Part shown: one piece after another, positions 53,326-61,360 of the stretch
How the letters are laid out: the number at the start of each line of letters is the position of its first letter
Numbering within the stretch: the first letter of the stretch is position 1
Source: an uncultured Eubacterium sp.
GTDB taxonomy: Bacteria > Bacillota > Clostridia > Oscillospirales > Acutalibacteraceae
Direction of reading: 5' to 3'
DNA: 64,000 nucleotides
Assembly: GCA_910583925.1 (NCBI GenBank)
Contig: CAJTZJ010000007.1
Location: 1 to 64,000, forward strand
Made by a program: the position numbers and the translations under genes
The notes under the pieces: generated by a model
Told to the model about the DNA's origin: nothing
Seen by the model: only the letters and a program-made list of their open reading frames with translations
The model's database searches: none

Positions 53326-53754
53326 ATGAAAGAAAAATTAGAAAACTTATATAATGCAGATAATAATAGTGCATATAAAACTCTTTTAGAATTGGAAACT
53401 ATAACTACTGAATCCAATGTACTGTATAATTATTTTAATAATTTATTAGAAATGTTAAATAGTGAAAAAACATTTATTAGAGTTCGTAGTTTTAGACTTA
53501 TATGTTCTCTTGCGAAGTGGGATAATGAAAATAAGATAAATAAAAACATAGATATGATTCTAAAAGAATTAGATGATGATAAGGGAACATCGGTAAGACA
53601 ATGCTTGCAAAAATTGAATTTGATTTTAATGTATAAAATTGAATTAACGGAAATTATAGAAAAGAAAATCAAAAATATAGATTTATCTAAATATAAAGAA
53701 AGCATGCAATCTTTAATTAAGAAAGATATAGATTATATCCTTGAACATCTATAA
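53326..53754 (+). CDS. HEAT-repeat-like helical protein
   Basis: A 142-aa all-helical protein with spaced Leu/Ile patterns (EKTFIRVRSFRLICSLAKWD, DDDKGTSVRQCLQKL) typical of HEAT/ARM repeats. Similar clostridial proteins carry a misleading SufBD name. Role unknown. Confidence 0.6.
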   Translation: MKEKLENLYNADNNSAYKTLLELETITTESNVLYNYFNNLLEMLNSEKTFIRVRSFRLICSLAKWDNENKINKNIDMILKELDDDKGTSVRQCLQKLNLILMYKIELTEIIEKKIKNIDLSKYKESMQSLIKKDIDYILEHL

Positions 53755-53787
53755 TACAAGCAACAACTGTTAAAGGAAAGTTTTAAA

Positions 53788-54339
53788 ATGCTGAATGAAT
53801 TGAGCTTGGAAGAATTATGGGAATTGTTTCCGATATATTTTGTTGATAGCAACGCAGAATTTGAAAAGCAGTTTTCAGCCGAAAAAGAAAATTTGAATTT
53901 GCTGTTAAGTAATTATGTCAAAAGAATCAGCCATATCGGCAGCACAGCAATCAAGAAAATAAAAACCAAACCTATTATTGATATTTTAATTGAAATAGAT
54001 TTTGCCAGCAAAGACAATGTTAAAGAAATATTGCTGAATAGCAATTACATTCTGATGTATGAAGCTTTGGATAAAATATCTTTTAACAAGGGCTATACCG
54101 TAAACGGCTATGCTGATCATGTATTTCATATTCATATAAAAAAGTATGGTGATTGTAATGAACTGTATTTCAGAGATTATTTAAATGAGCATTATGAAAA
54201 AGCCAAGGAATATGAAAAATTAAAAGAAGAACTCTATAACCAATATAAACCGAACAGAGATTTATATACAGCAGGAAAAAGTGATTTTGTTAAGGCAATT
54301 ACAGAAGCAGCAAAAATAAAATATAAAAACCGATATTAA
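53788..54339 (+). CDS. GrpB/UPF0157 nucleotidyltransferase-like protein
   Basis: A 183-aa GrpB family protein: VKRISHIGSTAIKKIKTKPIID (GSTA...KPIID is the nucleotidyltransferase-like site), HIHIKKYG, and RDYLNEHYEKAKEYEKLK. Family function unclear; members occur in variable gene arrays. Confidence 0.85.
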   Translation: MLNELSLEELWELFPIYFVDSNAEFEKQFSAEKENLNLLLSNYVKRISHIGSTAIKKIKTKPIIDILIEIDFASKDNVKEILLNSNYILMYEALDKISFNKGYTVNGYADHVFHIHIKKYGDCNELYFRDYLNEHYEKAKEYEKLKEELYNQYKPNRDLYTAGKSDFVKAITEAAKIKYKNRY

Positions 54340-54418
54340 TCCATAAAGCGTATACAGATAATGTAAAAATCAAACATCAAATATATTAAAGTGACTATAA
54401 TTTGCGAGGAGAAGCAGA

Positions 54419-54751
54419 ATGGCAATTACAGTAAACATCTATTACAGCGGAGCAAACGGAAATGCAAGAAAATTTGCAGAGGAAATGGTATCAAATGGTA
54501 TTGTCGCTGATATTCGTGCTGAGAACGGAAACCTAAAATACGAATACTTTTTCCCTTTGGATAACGAAGAAACCGTGCTGCTGATTGACAGCTGGAAAGA
54601 TCAGAATTCACTTGATATTCACCACGCCTCCCCTATGATGTCTAAAATTATCGCACTTCGTGAGAAATATGATTTGCATATGAGGGTTGAGCGCTATGTA
54701 TCTGATGAAGCAGGGATTCCCGAAACAGATAAATCTTTTATAAAGAAATAA
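54419..54751 (+). CDS. Antibiotic biosynthesis monooxygenase (ABM) domain protein
   Basis: A 110-aa ABM-like ferredoxin-fold protein: ITVNIYYSGANGNARKFAEEM, LKYEYFFPLDNEETVLLIDSWKD, and LDIHHASPMMSKIIALREKY, the typical core. GGAGAAG precedes the ATG. The substrate is open. Confidence 0.8.
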   Translation: MAITVNIYYSGANGNARKFAEEMVSNGIVADIRAENGNLKYEYFFPLDNEETVLLIDSWKDQNSLDIHHASPMMSKIIALREKYDLHMRVERYVSDEAGIPETDKSFIKK

Positions 54752-54775
54752 TACAAAAACAGGAGAATACTTGTT

Positions 54776-55030
54776 ATGGCTGACTTAATCACAATGAGAA
54801 ACATCGGAAAAGAGCTTGAACGAAAACTAAACTTAACAGGCATTGAATCTGCTGAGGATTTGATTTCAACAGGCAGCAAGGAAGCTTATTTCAAATTGAA
54901 ACTGCGCTTTCCCGAGGTATGTTCCGTGCATCTGTATGCACTTCAGGGAGCAATTGATAATATAGATTTTAATATGCTTTCGGAAGAAACAAAGACAGAT
55001 TTGAAGGCATTTTCGGACAAATTAAAATAA
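54776..55030 (+). CDS. TfoX C-terminal domain protein
   Basis: An 84-aa helical domain matching the TfoX C-terminal (helix-hairpin-helix-like) family: MRNIGKELERKLNLTGIESAEDLISTG, FKLKLRFPEVCSVHLYALQGAIDN. Freestanding members have no proven function. AGGAGAA precedes the ATG. Confidence 0.8.
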   Translation: MADLITMRNIGKELERKLNLTGIESAEDLISTGSKEAYFKLKLRFPEVCSVHLYALQGAIDNIDFNMLSEETKTDLKAFSDKLK

Positions 55031-55051
55031 TTTATGAAAGCAGGTAATAGC

Positions 55052-55507
55052 ATGAAAACAATATGCGGTATTGATTGCAGCGAATGCGGATTAAAAGCAA
55101 ACTGCGGCGGATGCGAAGCAACAAACGGTCATCCCTTCGGCAAATCGTGTATGCTTGCCGAATGCTGTAAAAGCAATAGTCTTGCGCATTGCGATACATC
55201 ATGTTCATCGGAATGCAGGCTAAAAAAACAATTAATTGAAGAATTCAATGCACTTGGAATTGAAGATATGGAAGAGGTTAAAAATCTTAATGCTCTTAAG
55301 GGCTCTTTTGTTAATCTTGAATATTTGCTTCCGAGCGGACAAGCTATAAAATTCTGGGATGACAATAAAATTTACTTAGGCAATCAGATATGCAAAAAGA
55401 ACAGCAGCAGATGCTATGGTCTTACTGCTGATGAAAATTATTTGTTAGTTTGCGAATACGGCGATAACGGAGCAAATCCTGAAATTGTTATATTCAAAAA
55501 AAGATAA
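55052..55507 (+). CDS. DUF3795 cysteine-rich protein
   Basis: A 151-aa protein. The N-terminal half has a cysteine cluster (CGIDCSECG, CGGCEA, CMLAECC, CDTSCSSEC) of the DUF3795 type, a likely metal or FeS site. The ATG at 55052 is favoured; an earlier in-frame ATG at 55034 has no better ribosome site. Function unknown. Confidence 0.78.
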   Translation: MKTICGIDCSECGLKANCGGCEATNGHPFGKSCMLAECCKSNSLAHCDTSCSSECRLKKQLIEEFNALGIEDMEEVKNLNALKGSFVNLEYLLPSGQAIKFWDDNKIYLGNQICKKNSSRCYGLTADENYLLVCEYGDNGANPEIVIFKKR

Positions 55508-55553
55508 TCATAAACACAAAATTTTTTAAGATTTATATTGAGGTGAATAATCT

Positions 55554-55853
55554 ATGTCATGGTATTTCATTGTTGATACATATATTGATGGACAAAAGGG
55601 ACGCGGGGAATATGATGATTATATTAACCTTGTTAAGCCTGTTGTGGAAAAATATGGCGGAACTTATCTTGTAAGAACGGAAAATCTGTGCAGCTTACAC
55701 AATAAGAGAAACCCTGACCGCATTATAGTAATTAAATTTGATACCAGAGAAGATTTGGATGTTTGTTTTTCCTCTGATGCGTATAAGGCTATTATGTCAA
55801 AACGCATCAATAGTGTTGACAGCAGAGCTGTTATCGTGGAGGGATTGGATTAA
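55554..55853 (+). CDS. DUF1330 protein
   Basis: A 99-aa ABM-superfamily protein with YFIVDTYIDG, the conserved VKPVVEKYGGTYLVR, RIIVIKFDTREDLD and the ending SRAVIVEGLD of DUF1330. GAGGTG precedes the ATG. Confidence 0.83.
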   Translation: MSWYFIVDTYIDGQKGRGEYDDYINLVKPVVEKYGGTYLVRTENLCSLHNKRNPDRIIVIKFDTREDLDVCFSSDAYKAIMSKRINSVDSRAVIVEGLD

Positions 55854-55879
55854 TCATTTCATTTTGAGGAGTTGATATA

Positions 55880-56329
55880 ATGGAATCGGAAGAAATATTG
55901 AATTATTGTCTTGAACACTTAGAAGGCACTGTTTCAGTAAGCAGCTGGGGAGAAAAAGGAATATTCTATAATCCCGATAATAGGCTGAAGCGTGGTATCT
56001 ATATACTTACCATAAAAGAAAAAGATGGTGAAAATGATAAAGGCTCAAACCTTGACCGAGATGGTGTATACCGCGTAAATTTAGGTGTACGAAAGCAAAC
56101 ATTTATTAATATGTTCAGTACCATACCAAAGCGCCCTGCCAAAGGGTGCATTGTAGATATGGATTATGACTTTACCGAAACAGATAGAATTATCCCCCAC
56201 CCTGTTTATGCGTGGATGGGTTGGCTGTGTGTACTGAATCCAAGTAACAAAACCTTTGGGAAATTAAAACCCCTTATTGATGAAGCCTATGAATATGCAA
56301 AGGAAAAATACAGAAAAAAGAAACTATAA
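55880..56329 (+). CDS. DUF6194-like protein
   Basis: A 149-aa protein: SWGEKGIFYNPDNRLKRGIYILTIKEKDGEND, RVNLGVRKQTFINMF and the HPVYAWMGWLCVLNPS block, which resemble DUF6194. Often linked to luciferase-like or stress contexts; function unknown. GAGGAG precedes the ATG. Confidence 0.7.
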   Translation: MESEEILNYCLEHLEGTVSVSSWGEKGIFYNPDNRLKRGIYILTIKEKDGENDKGSNLDRDGVYRVNLGVRKQTFINMFSTIPKRPAKGCIVDMDYDFTETDRIIPHPVYAWMGWLCVLNPSNKTFGKLKPLIDEAYEYAKEKYRKKKL

Positions 56330-56344
56330 TCAGAGGTAGTTGAT

Positions 56345-56974
56345 ATGGCAAATACATACAAAGTCATTGACGAAAAGAATTGGGATAGAGCAATACACTG
56401 TGCTGTTTTCAGAAACAGCATTGAACCTGCGTTCTGCGTAACCTTTGAGATTGAGATTACAAGCTTCTTAGAAAAAATAAAAAAACAGAATTTGTCATTT
56501 ACACTTTCTATGGTATTTGCGGTATGCAAATGTGCAAACGAAATTGAAGCTTTCAGATATCGTTTTTTAGACGGAGAGGTAGTTTTATTTGATAAAATTG
56601 ACACAGCTTTCACTTATTTAAACAAGGAAACCGAACTTTTTAAGGTTGTAAATGTTCCTATGGCAGATACGCTTGAAGAATATGTAAAATCCGCAGCACA
56701 GATTGCAAATGAACAGAAGGAATATTTTACAGGGCCGCTCAGCAACGATGTTTTTCAATGCTCCCCTATGCCGTTTTTGACTTACACACATATTTCTCAT
56801 ACAAATTCCGGTAAAAAGGATAATGCTACGCCCTTATTTGACTGGGGAAAGTATTATGAAAAAGATGGAAAAATCATTATGCCTGTTTCTGTTCAAGCAC
56901 ATCATTCGTTTGTTGACGGAATACACATCGGCAGATTTGCAGAAAAATTACAGAATTATTTGAATAAACCTTAA
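56345..56974 (+). CDS. Chloramphenicol acetyltransferase-like protein (type A)
   Basis: A 209-aa CAT-family acyltransferase: F-R-N-S-I near the start, an FRYRFLDGEVVLFDKIDTAFTY segment, and catalytic His in QAHHSFVDGIHIGRF (family HHxxxDGxH). Length fits CatA (about 215). It may inactivate chloramphenicol or another hydroxylated compound. AGAGG precedes the ATG. Confidence 0.85.
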   Translation: MANTYKVIDEKNWDRAIHCAVFRNSIEPAFCVTFEIEITSFLEKIKKQNLSFTLSMVFAVCKCANEIEAFRYRFLDGEVVLFDKIDTAFTYLNKETELFKVVNVPMADTLEEYVKSAAQIANEQKEYFTGPLSNDVFQCSPMPFLTYTHISHTNSGKKDNATPLFDWGKYYEKDGKIIMPVSVQAHHSFVDGIHIGRFAEKLQNYLNKP

Positions 56975-56988
56975 GTCGGAGAATTGAT

Positions 56989-57435
56989 ATGATCAGAGAA
57001 TTTAAAGACACGGATATAAATGAGATATCGAAAATCTGGCTTGATACTAATTTAAAAGCGCATAACTTTATCTCTTCCGAATATTGGCAGAATCATTTTG
57101 AAGCTGTAAAGGATATGCTTTTACAAGCTGAACTATATGTTTATGAGGAAGCAAATCGGATACAGGGCTTTGTTGGCTTAGATAATAACTATATAGCAGG
57201 GATTTTTGTTTGTGCTGAATATCAGTCAAACGGTATCGGCAAACAGCTTCTGGATTATGTAAAAACAATCAAGCCTGAATTAAGGCTTCATGTATACAAA
57301 AAGAATACCCGTGCGGTTAAGTTTTATCAAAGAGAGGATTTCAGAATATCCGCTGAAAACATTGATGAAGACACAAACGAAGCAGAATATGAAATGATAT
57401 GGCAAAAGCAGTCTGAACTGTTTATCGGAGAATAG
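56989..57435 (+). CDS. GNAT acetyltransferase
   Basis: A 148-aa GNAT: DINEISKIWLDTNLKAHNF, FVCAEYQSNGIGKQLLDYVK (CoA loop), LHVYKKNTRAVKFYQREDF. The next gene follows by 2 bp. Substrate unknown. Confidence 0.87.
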   Translation: MIREFKDTDINEISKIWLDTNLKAHNFISSEYWQNHFEAVKDMLLQAELYVYEEANRIQGFVGLDNNYIAGIFVCAEYQSNGIGKQLLDYVKTIKPELRLHVYKKNTRAVKFYQREDFRISAENIDEDTNEAEYEMIWQKQSELFIGE

Positions 57436-57437
57436 AT

Positions 57438-57968
57438 ATGATTATATTAATTGCAGGTACTTCACATACAGGCAAAACCAATTTATCACAAAAGCTTTTA
57501 GAAAAATACAAATATCCGTATTTATCCATAGATCATTTGAAAATGGGGCTGATACGAAGCGGCAACACCGATTTAACACCTGAATCAGATGATCATGATT
57601 TAACTGCTTACCTTTGGAATATTGTGAAAGAAATGATTAAAACCGCCATTGAAAATGAACAGAATCTAATTGTTGAGGGATGCTATATTCCCTTTGACTG
57701 GAGCAAAGACTTTGAGAAGGAATATTTAAAAGAAATTCAATATTATTGTCTTATCATGAGCAAGGAATATATCGAAAATCATTTCAGCGATATAAAGAAA
57801 TTCGCAAGCGTAATTGAAAACCGCGGAGATGATTCGTGGTGTACAAAAGATATTCTTTTGAGAGATAATATTCACAACCTTGAAATGTGCAAAAAATATG
57901 GATGCAAGTATATTCTGATTGAAAACGATTATTCCGTTTTATCAAAATTAGAAACGGAAAAACATTGA
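57438..57968 (+). CDS. P-loop small-molecule kinase-like protein
   Basis: A 176-aa AAA/adenylate-kinase-like protein with Walker A IAGTSHTGKTNL and a lid-like C-half. Acidic segment LTPESDDHDL is near the active site. It could phosphorylate a nucleotide, sugar or drug. It is the last gene of the array. Confidence 0.78.
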   Translation: MIILIAGTSHTGKTNLSQKLLEKYKYPYLSIDHLKMGLIRSGNTDLTPESDDHDLTAYLWNIVKEMIKTAIENEQNLIVEGCYIPFDWSKDFEKEYLKEIQYYCLIMSKEYIENHFSDIKKFASVIENRGDDSWCTKDILLRDNIHNLEMCKKYGCKYILIENDYSVLSKLETEKH

Positions 57969-58231
57969 TTGAATTCCGGCTCATCTGATAATTACTTATA
58001 AGTATTAAAGCCGGGGCAAACGGATATGCACCTCCAAAAAGTCAGACACTTTTGGAGGTGCATAATTTTTATCACAAAAACAAAGTATATAGTGCAGAAT
58101 TCAAAACAGGTGTCACAATGGATATGCGGGAATACCATATGTACTATAGTGAATAGTACGAAAATATTGGGATGTAAATAAAGGACATAACCCTACCTTA
58201 AATACAAGTACAAAGGTGGGAACGCATATAA

Positions 58232-58466
58232 TTGGAAGAAGAAGCCGAATGTCTAATTAAAGAAAGACAAGACAGAGGAAGCAAAGGCAGACCGCCAAAA
58301 CTTAAAAGGTTGAAGAAGATTTAATAACAGAAAATCAGCGGTTTAGAATGGATATAGAACATCTAAAACACGGAGTGCCTTAGCTCTTGCGGAAAAGCTG
58401 CATAAGACCGGTTACATAATTAATCATAAAACTGTACAAAAGTTAATGGAAGAATCATACTCGTAA
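58232..58466 (+). pseudogene. IS3 orfA C-terminus and orfB N-terminal relic
   Basis: 58232-58324 codes LEEEAECLIKERQDRGSKGRPPKLKRLKKI, the end of an IS150-like orfA. 58383-58466 codes ALAEKLHKTGYIINHKTVQKLMEES, from early orfB. The two are in different frames with stops between and no start. Upstream 58100-58230 carries further decayed orfA-like sequence. Confidence 0.7.
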
Positions 58467-58604
58467 TAGAGCAGGAAACGCCGCCTTTTCCTGCTTGCAT
58501 TTCGGACAGTAAAGAGGGTAGTTTTTCAAAATTGTATCTTCTCTAATTCTGTCACGGGTTTTGTTACCACAAATAGGGCAATATATCCATTCTGATTTTT
58601 TCAT
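58455..58604 (-). CDS. Cysteine-rich KTR-type protein, probably C-terminally truncated
   Basis: A 49-aa protein with CPICGNKTRDRIREDT and LKNYPLYCPKCKQE, the two CxxC pairs of the Cys-rich KTR family found in integrative elements. After KQE the sequence departs (KAAFPALLRV) and stops, at the junction with the IS3 relic. Intact members are about 55-65 aa. Confidence 0.7.
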   Translation of the reverse strand: MKKSEWIYCPICGNKTRDRIREDTILKNYPLYCPKCKQEKAAFPALLRV

Positions 58605-58612
58605 TATAACCT

Positions 58613-59212
58613 TCATTCCTTGCAATTAGAAAAATGTAAATAAGATAAAATACTGATAGGACAAAAATATATACACCAAAATTCCAATACCACCACACCT
58701 ATCCAAGCTGGACTATCCGCTTTGAATAATCCAAGTATGGGAAAAATCAGACACGTTATAAAAAACACTCCATGTATTATAAGCAGATATTTCAACCATC
58801 GGTCTGCTTTTGTCTGTGATAGCACCGTTAATCCTGCAAATAATGTAGCTAATGACATGACAGCATAACCCAGCAGGTCATAGTTGAATAACAATCCACA
58901 TTGCTGAAAATCAAGAAGTATAGCTGCTTGCTGTGTTAAGTCATTTAGTCGAACAGTCGTTAGCTGTGCAAAATAGACTAGCAAAATAATAGTTGTGTAT
59001 ATAACAGCAAAAGTTACCGAAACATAGCCCGCTAATTTTACTTTCTTTTCGGCAAAGTAAGCATATCCACACATCATTAGTACAAAACTAAACGCAATAA
59101 ACATAGAAGAAAAGTAACTGGCATAATCATAGCCAAATAACATAGATAGAGCAAAGCAGACTACCGCAATAAAATTAACAGCAGAACCATAAACTCCTAT
59201 TTTCTTATTCAT
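58613..59212 (-). CDS. Membrane protein with about six helices
   Basis: A 199-aa hydrophobic protein with about six helices (FIAVVCFALSMLFGYDYASYFSSMF, VTFAVIYTTIILLVYFA...). It overlaps the TetR gene stop with ATGA-like spacing and is likely controlled by it. GGACAG precedes the ATG at 59210-59212. Possible drug- or stress-related membrane protein; no family assigned. Confidence 0.68.
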   Translation of the reverse strand: MNKKIGVYGSAVNFIAVVCFALSMLFGYDYASYFSSMFIAFSFVLMMCGYAYFAEKKVKLAGYVSVTFAVIYTTIILLVYFAQLTTVRLNDLTQQAAILLDFQQCGLLFNYDLLGYAVMSLATLFAGLTVLSQTKADRWLKYLLIIHGVFFITCLIFPILGLFKADSPAWIGVVVLEFWCIYFCPISILSYLHFSNCKE

Positions 59213-59789
59213 CAATCTGTCCTTTCCCTTCAAAAAGAATGTCTACTATTTTTTTGATATATGCAGCCCTATCCTCTGTTTCCATAAAATCATAGCCAAG
59301 TATTTGTTTAACGGTTTTGCTTCCCAAAAAAGCCACTTGCATTGCCGCCGTAAGAATAAACACAATAATAGATTTATTCTTGTTTGAAGTATTATTTTCT
59401 AAGGAAAGTGAAAATCCTTGTTGCGTAAGAACAGAATTGCAATTCTCTGTATAATTTTGTAAATCGTCTAAAATAGAAATACGGCAAATTGCGGAATGAT
59501 TAAATAGAAAATTGAAAACATAAGTTGCACAAACTGTTAAGCGTTCTTTATCTGTTTCATAATTTCCTGTCATTTGAAATTCTGTAACCACTTTTCCAAT
59601 AATACGTTGAACACATTCATTTATTAGCGTTTCTTTACTTCCAAAGTGATAGTTAATTAATCCTAATCCAATATCTGCTTTTTCTGCAATCATACGGGCT
59701 GTTATGCTCTTTGTATTACCATTGTACTTCTCAATTAGTTCCGTGGTAACTTTTATAATTCGATTTTTCACGTCTTCATTTTTATCCAC
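59205..59789 (-). CDS. TetR/AcrR-family repressor
   Basis: A 194-aa regulator. The HTH is SITARMIAEKADIGLGLINYHFGSKETLINECV. A GTG at 59787-59789 is the best start, with AGGAGGAG upstream. Two 15-bp TTGAAC-N3-GTTCAA operators lie just before it, so it represses itself and the membrane gene. Confidence 0.88.
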   Translation of the reverse strand: MDKNEDVKNRIIKVTTELIEKYNGNTKSITARMIAEKADIGLGLINYHFGSKETLINECVQRIIGKVVTEFQMTGNYETDKERLTVCATYVFNFLFNHSAICRISILDDLQNYTENCNSVLTQQGFSLSLENNTSNKNKSIIVFILTAAMQVAFLGSKTVKQILGYDFMETEDRAAYIKKIVDILFEGKGQIDE

Positions 59790-59803
59790 TAAATATCTCC
59801 TCC

Positions 59804-59843
59804 TTGAACGTTGTTCAACTATATTATATTGAACAGTGTTCAA
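59804..59843. promoter_or_regulatory. Two palindromic TetR operators
   Basis: TTGAACGTTGTTCAA (59804-59818) and TTGAACAGTGTTCAA (59829-59843), centres 25 bp apart, immediately upstream of the TetR start. Confidence 0.8.
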
Positions 59844-59970
59844 AAAGTCAAGTGCATGTATATATTTTTTGAAAAATTCCTCTATTTAGTGTTCATACAT
59901 CTTATAACAAAAAATCATATTTCCTATGGCAAGAGATTATATTATACTAATCATAACTCTCCCAAAAACA

Positions 59971-59998
59971 AAAACGGCAGAGCTTTTACCCTCTGCCG
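59971..59998 (-). terminator. Terminator of the second tnpV gene
   Basis: CGGCAGAG / CTCTGCCG stem with an 8-nt loop; on the minus strand it is followed by TTTTTG. Confidence 0.8.
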
Positions 59999-60012
59999 CC
60001 ATGTTGCCTTGC

Positions 60013-60387
60013 CTATGCGTATATGATTCCCTCGTTCACAATCTCCCTAGCACAAACCCTTATGTTATTGAGCCGCCCTGTCCATTCTAAAGCGTTATCT
60101 GCCTTTAGCTGTTCCGTTATGCCCTGTGTCTGTTTCATGCCCTCTATGAGCCTTTCAAAGCGTTCCTGTGCCTGCTTGTCGATGTCGGCAAGGTAGGTGT
60201 TGAGCCTGCCGCTTGTGAGAAGATTGGTGTATGTAACCTTACGGTACTGCTTCAGATAGTCCAGATGCCGCTGTCCCCATGTGCCTATCGGCTGTTCTTC
60301 TTCGGCGGGTAAAGCTATACATGGAATTAAATAGTCACCTTGCCTTTCGTATTTGCCGCCCAGTTCCTCAAAAATCGTCTTTGCCAT
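60013..60387 (-). CDS. tnpV: TnpV family transposon protein (second copy)
   Basis: A 124-aa TnpV protein: GTWGQRHLDYLKQYRK, YLADIDKQAQERFERL and TQGITEQLKADNALEW. Its GC is visibly higher than its neighbours, a sign of recent arrival. It lies within the block that splits the IS3 relic. Other copy at 8415. Confidence 0.88.
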   Translation of the reverse strand: MAKTIFEELGGKYERQGDYLIPCIALPAEEEQPIGTWGQRHLDYLKQYRKVTYTNLLTSGRLNTYLADIDKQAQERFERLIEGMKQTQGITEQLKADNALEWTGRLNNIRVCAREIVNEGIIYA

Positions 60388-60442
60388 TGTCTGTTACCTC
60401 CACATTCTTTTTTATTTGAATGTCCGCAAAATCCGTCCTACA

Positions 60443-60713
60443 CCGGCAGATCAGCACGCAGAATATCAGCGATTATTATCTGAATACAATATCAAACAAA
60501 GTATGTCAAGAAAAGGCAATTGTATGGATAATGGTGCAATGGAAAACTTTTTCGTCAGACTTAAGGTCGAAATGTTCTATGGTAAACATTTTGATACAGT
60601 TGATGACTTCGTCAACTGTATCAAGGAGTACATTCATTACTGCAACAATGAAAGAATTGTTTCTAATTGAAAATGAGCCCGGTGCAATACCGAACTCATT
60701 CTTTTGAAAGTTA
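60443..60713 (+). pseudogene. IS3 transposase orfB C-terminal relic
   Basis: Codes HAEYQRLLSEYN, SMSRKGNCMDNGAMENFFVRLK, then YIHYCNNERIV and a TGA, then in another frame MSPVQYRTHSFES. This is the DDE transposase end of IS150-like elements (the E of the triad is in MENFF), with an internal stop and frameshift. Confidence 0.78.
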
Positions 60714-60767
60714 ATTTATTTGTCTAATATTTGGGGTTCATTTCAAACCGTCATGGCTTTGTTTTCT

Positions 60768-61295
60768 TTATTTGGTTTTACCCATTCTGCCTTTGTCAAA
60801 GCTTGGATTAAATGCATAATAATTTTTGCTGTTCAATTTATCTGTAAGCAATCTTAACCCCTCACCAAATCTTTGGAAGTGAACGATTTCCCTTTCTCTC
60901 AGAAATTTAATAGGCTCAATTACATCCGGATCATCAACCAATCTAAGAATATTATCATAAGTTACTCTTGCTTTCTGCTCCGCAGCAAGGTTCTCATTTA
61001 AGTCTGCTATCGGGTCGCCTGTGCATTGAATGGATGCCGCACTCCATGGGAAACCGCTTGCCGCAGTTGGATAAACACCTGTTGTATGATCAACAAAATA
61101 CGGAGCAAAGCCGCTTTCTTCAATCTGCTTTTCCGTAAGATTTCTTGTAAGCTGATGAACAATCGTTCCTATCATCTCAAGATGACCTAATTCCTCTACC
61201 CCTATATCTGTCAACAAACCTTTAAGTTCCGGAATCGGCATGGAATAACGCTGTGAAAGATATCTAAGCGATGCTCCAAGTTCTCCATCCGGTCC
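60768..61295 (-). pseudogene. cotJC: CotJC manganese catalase-like coat protein, 5'-truncated
   Basis: About 175 codons match CotJC from GPDGELGASLRYLSQRYSMP through TDIGVEELGHLEMIGTIVHQL, YFVDHTTGVYPTAASG, and AAEQKARVTYDNIL to the end. The N-terminal about 30 residues are missing; upstream the frame reads unrelated FYYYLFYPSR and then a stop. The ATG at 61241 would start inside the four-helix core. CotJC is a ferritin-fold manganese catalase relative whose normal partner genes cotJAB are 24 kb away. The break is next to the defence cluster and its terminator. Confidence 0.75.
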
Positions 61296-61322
61296 TCTTG
61301 ACGGATAAAAGAGATAATAATA

Positions 61323-61356
61323 AAACTCTCCATCTTAACTAAAAGACAGAGAGTTT
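61323..61356 (-). terminator. Intrinsic terminator of the Panacea/toxin operon
   Basis: AAACTCTC / GAGAGTTT stem with an 18-nt loop and TATTATT after it on the minus strand, right after the stop at 61361 and abutting the cotJC break. Confidence 0.7.
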
Positions 61357-61360
61357 AACT

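Larger units (their letters stand above)
58027..60740. mobile_element. IS3-family (IS150-like) element, degenerate and interrupted
   Basis: Left end TGCACCTCCAAAAAGTCAGA (58027) and, inverted, right end about 60721-60740 (TGAACCCCAAATATTAGACA when read inward) are related terminal repeats. Between them are orfA and orfB relics at 58232-58466 and the orfB C-terminus at 60443-60713, separated by an inserted block at about 58470-60440 with four genes. The left end is also a hairpin, with a second inverted copy ending at 58062. Confidence 0.7.

Noticed and set aside
51358..57968. Integron attC sites between the small genes
   Set aside because: Spacers are short and unequal, with no shared dyad and no integron integrase nearby.
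61242..61334. A complete cotJC with an alternative N-terminus
   Set aside because: The upstream frame (FYYYLFYPSR) does not resemble the CotJC start and runs into a terminator stem and a stop, so truncation is more likely.
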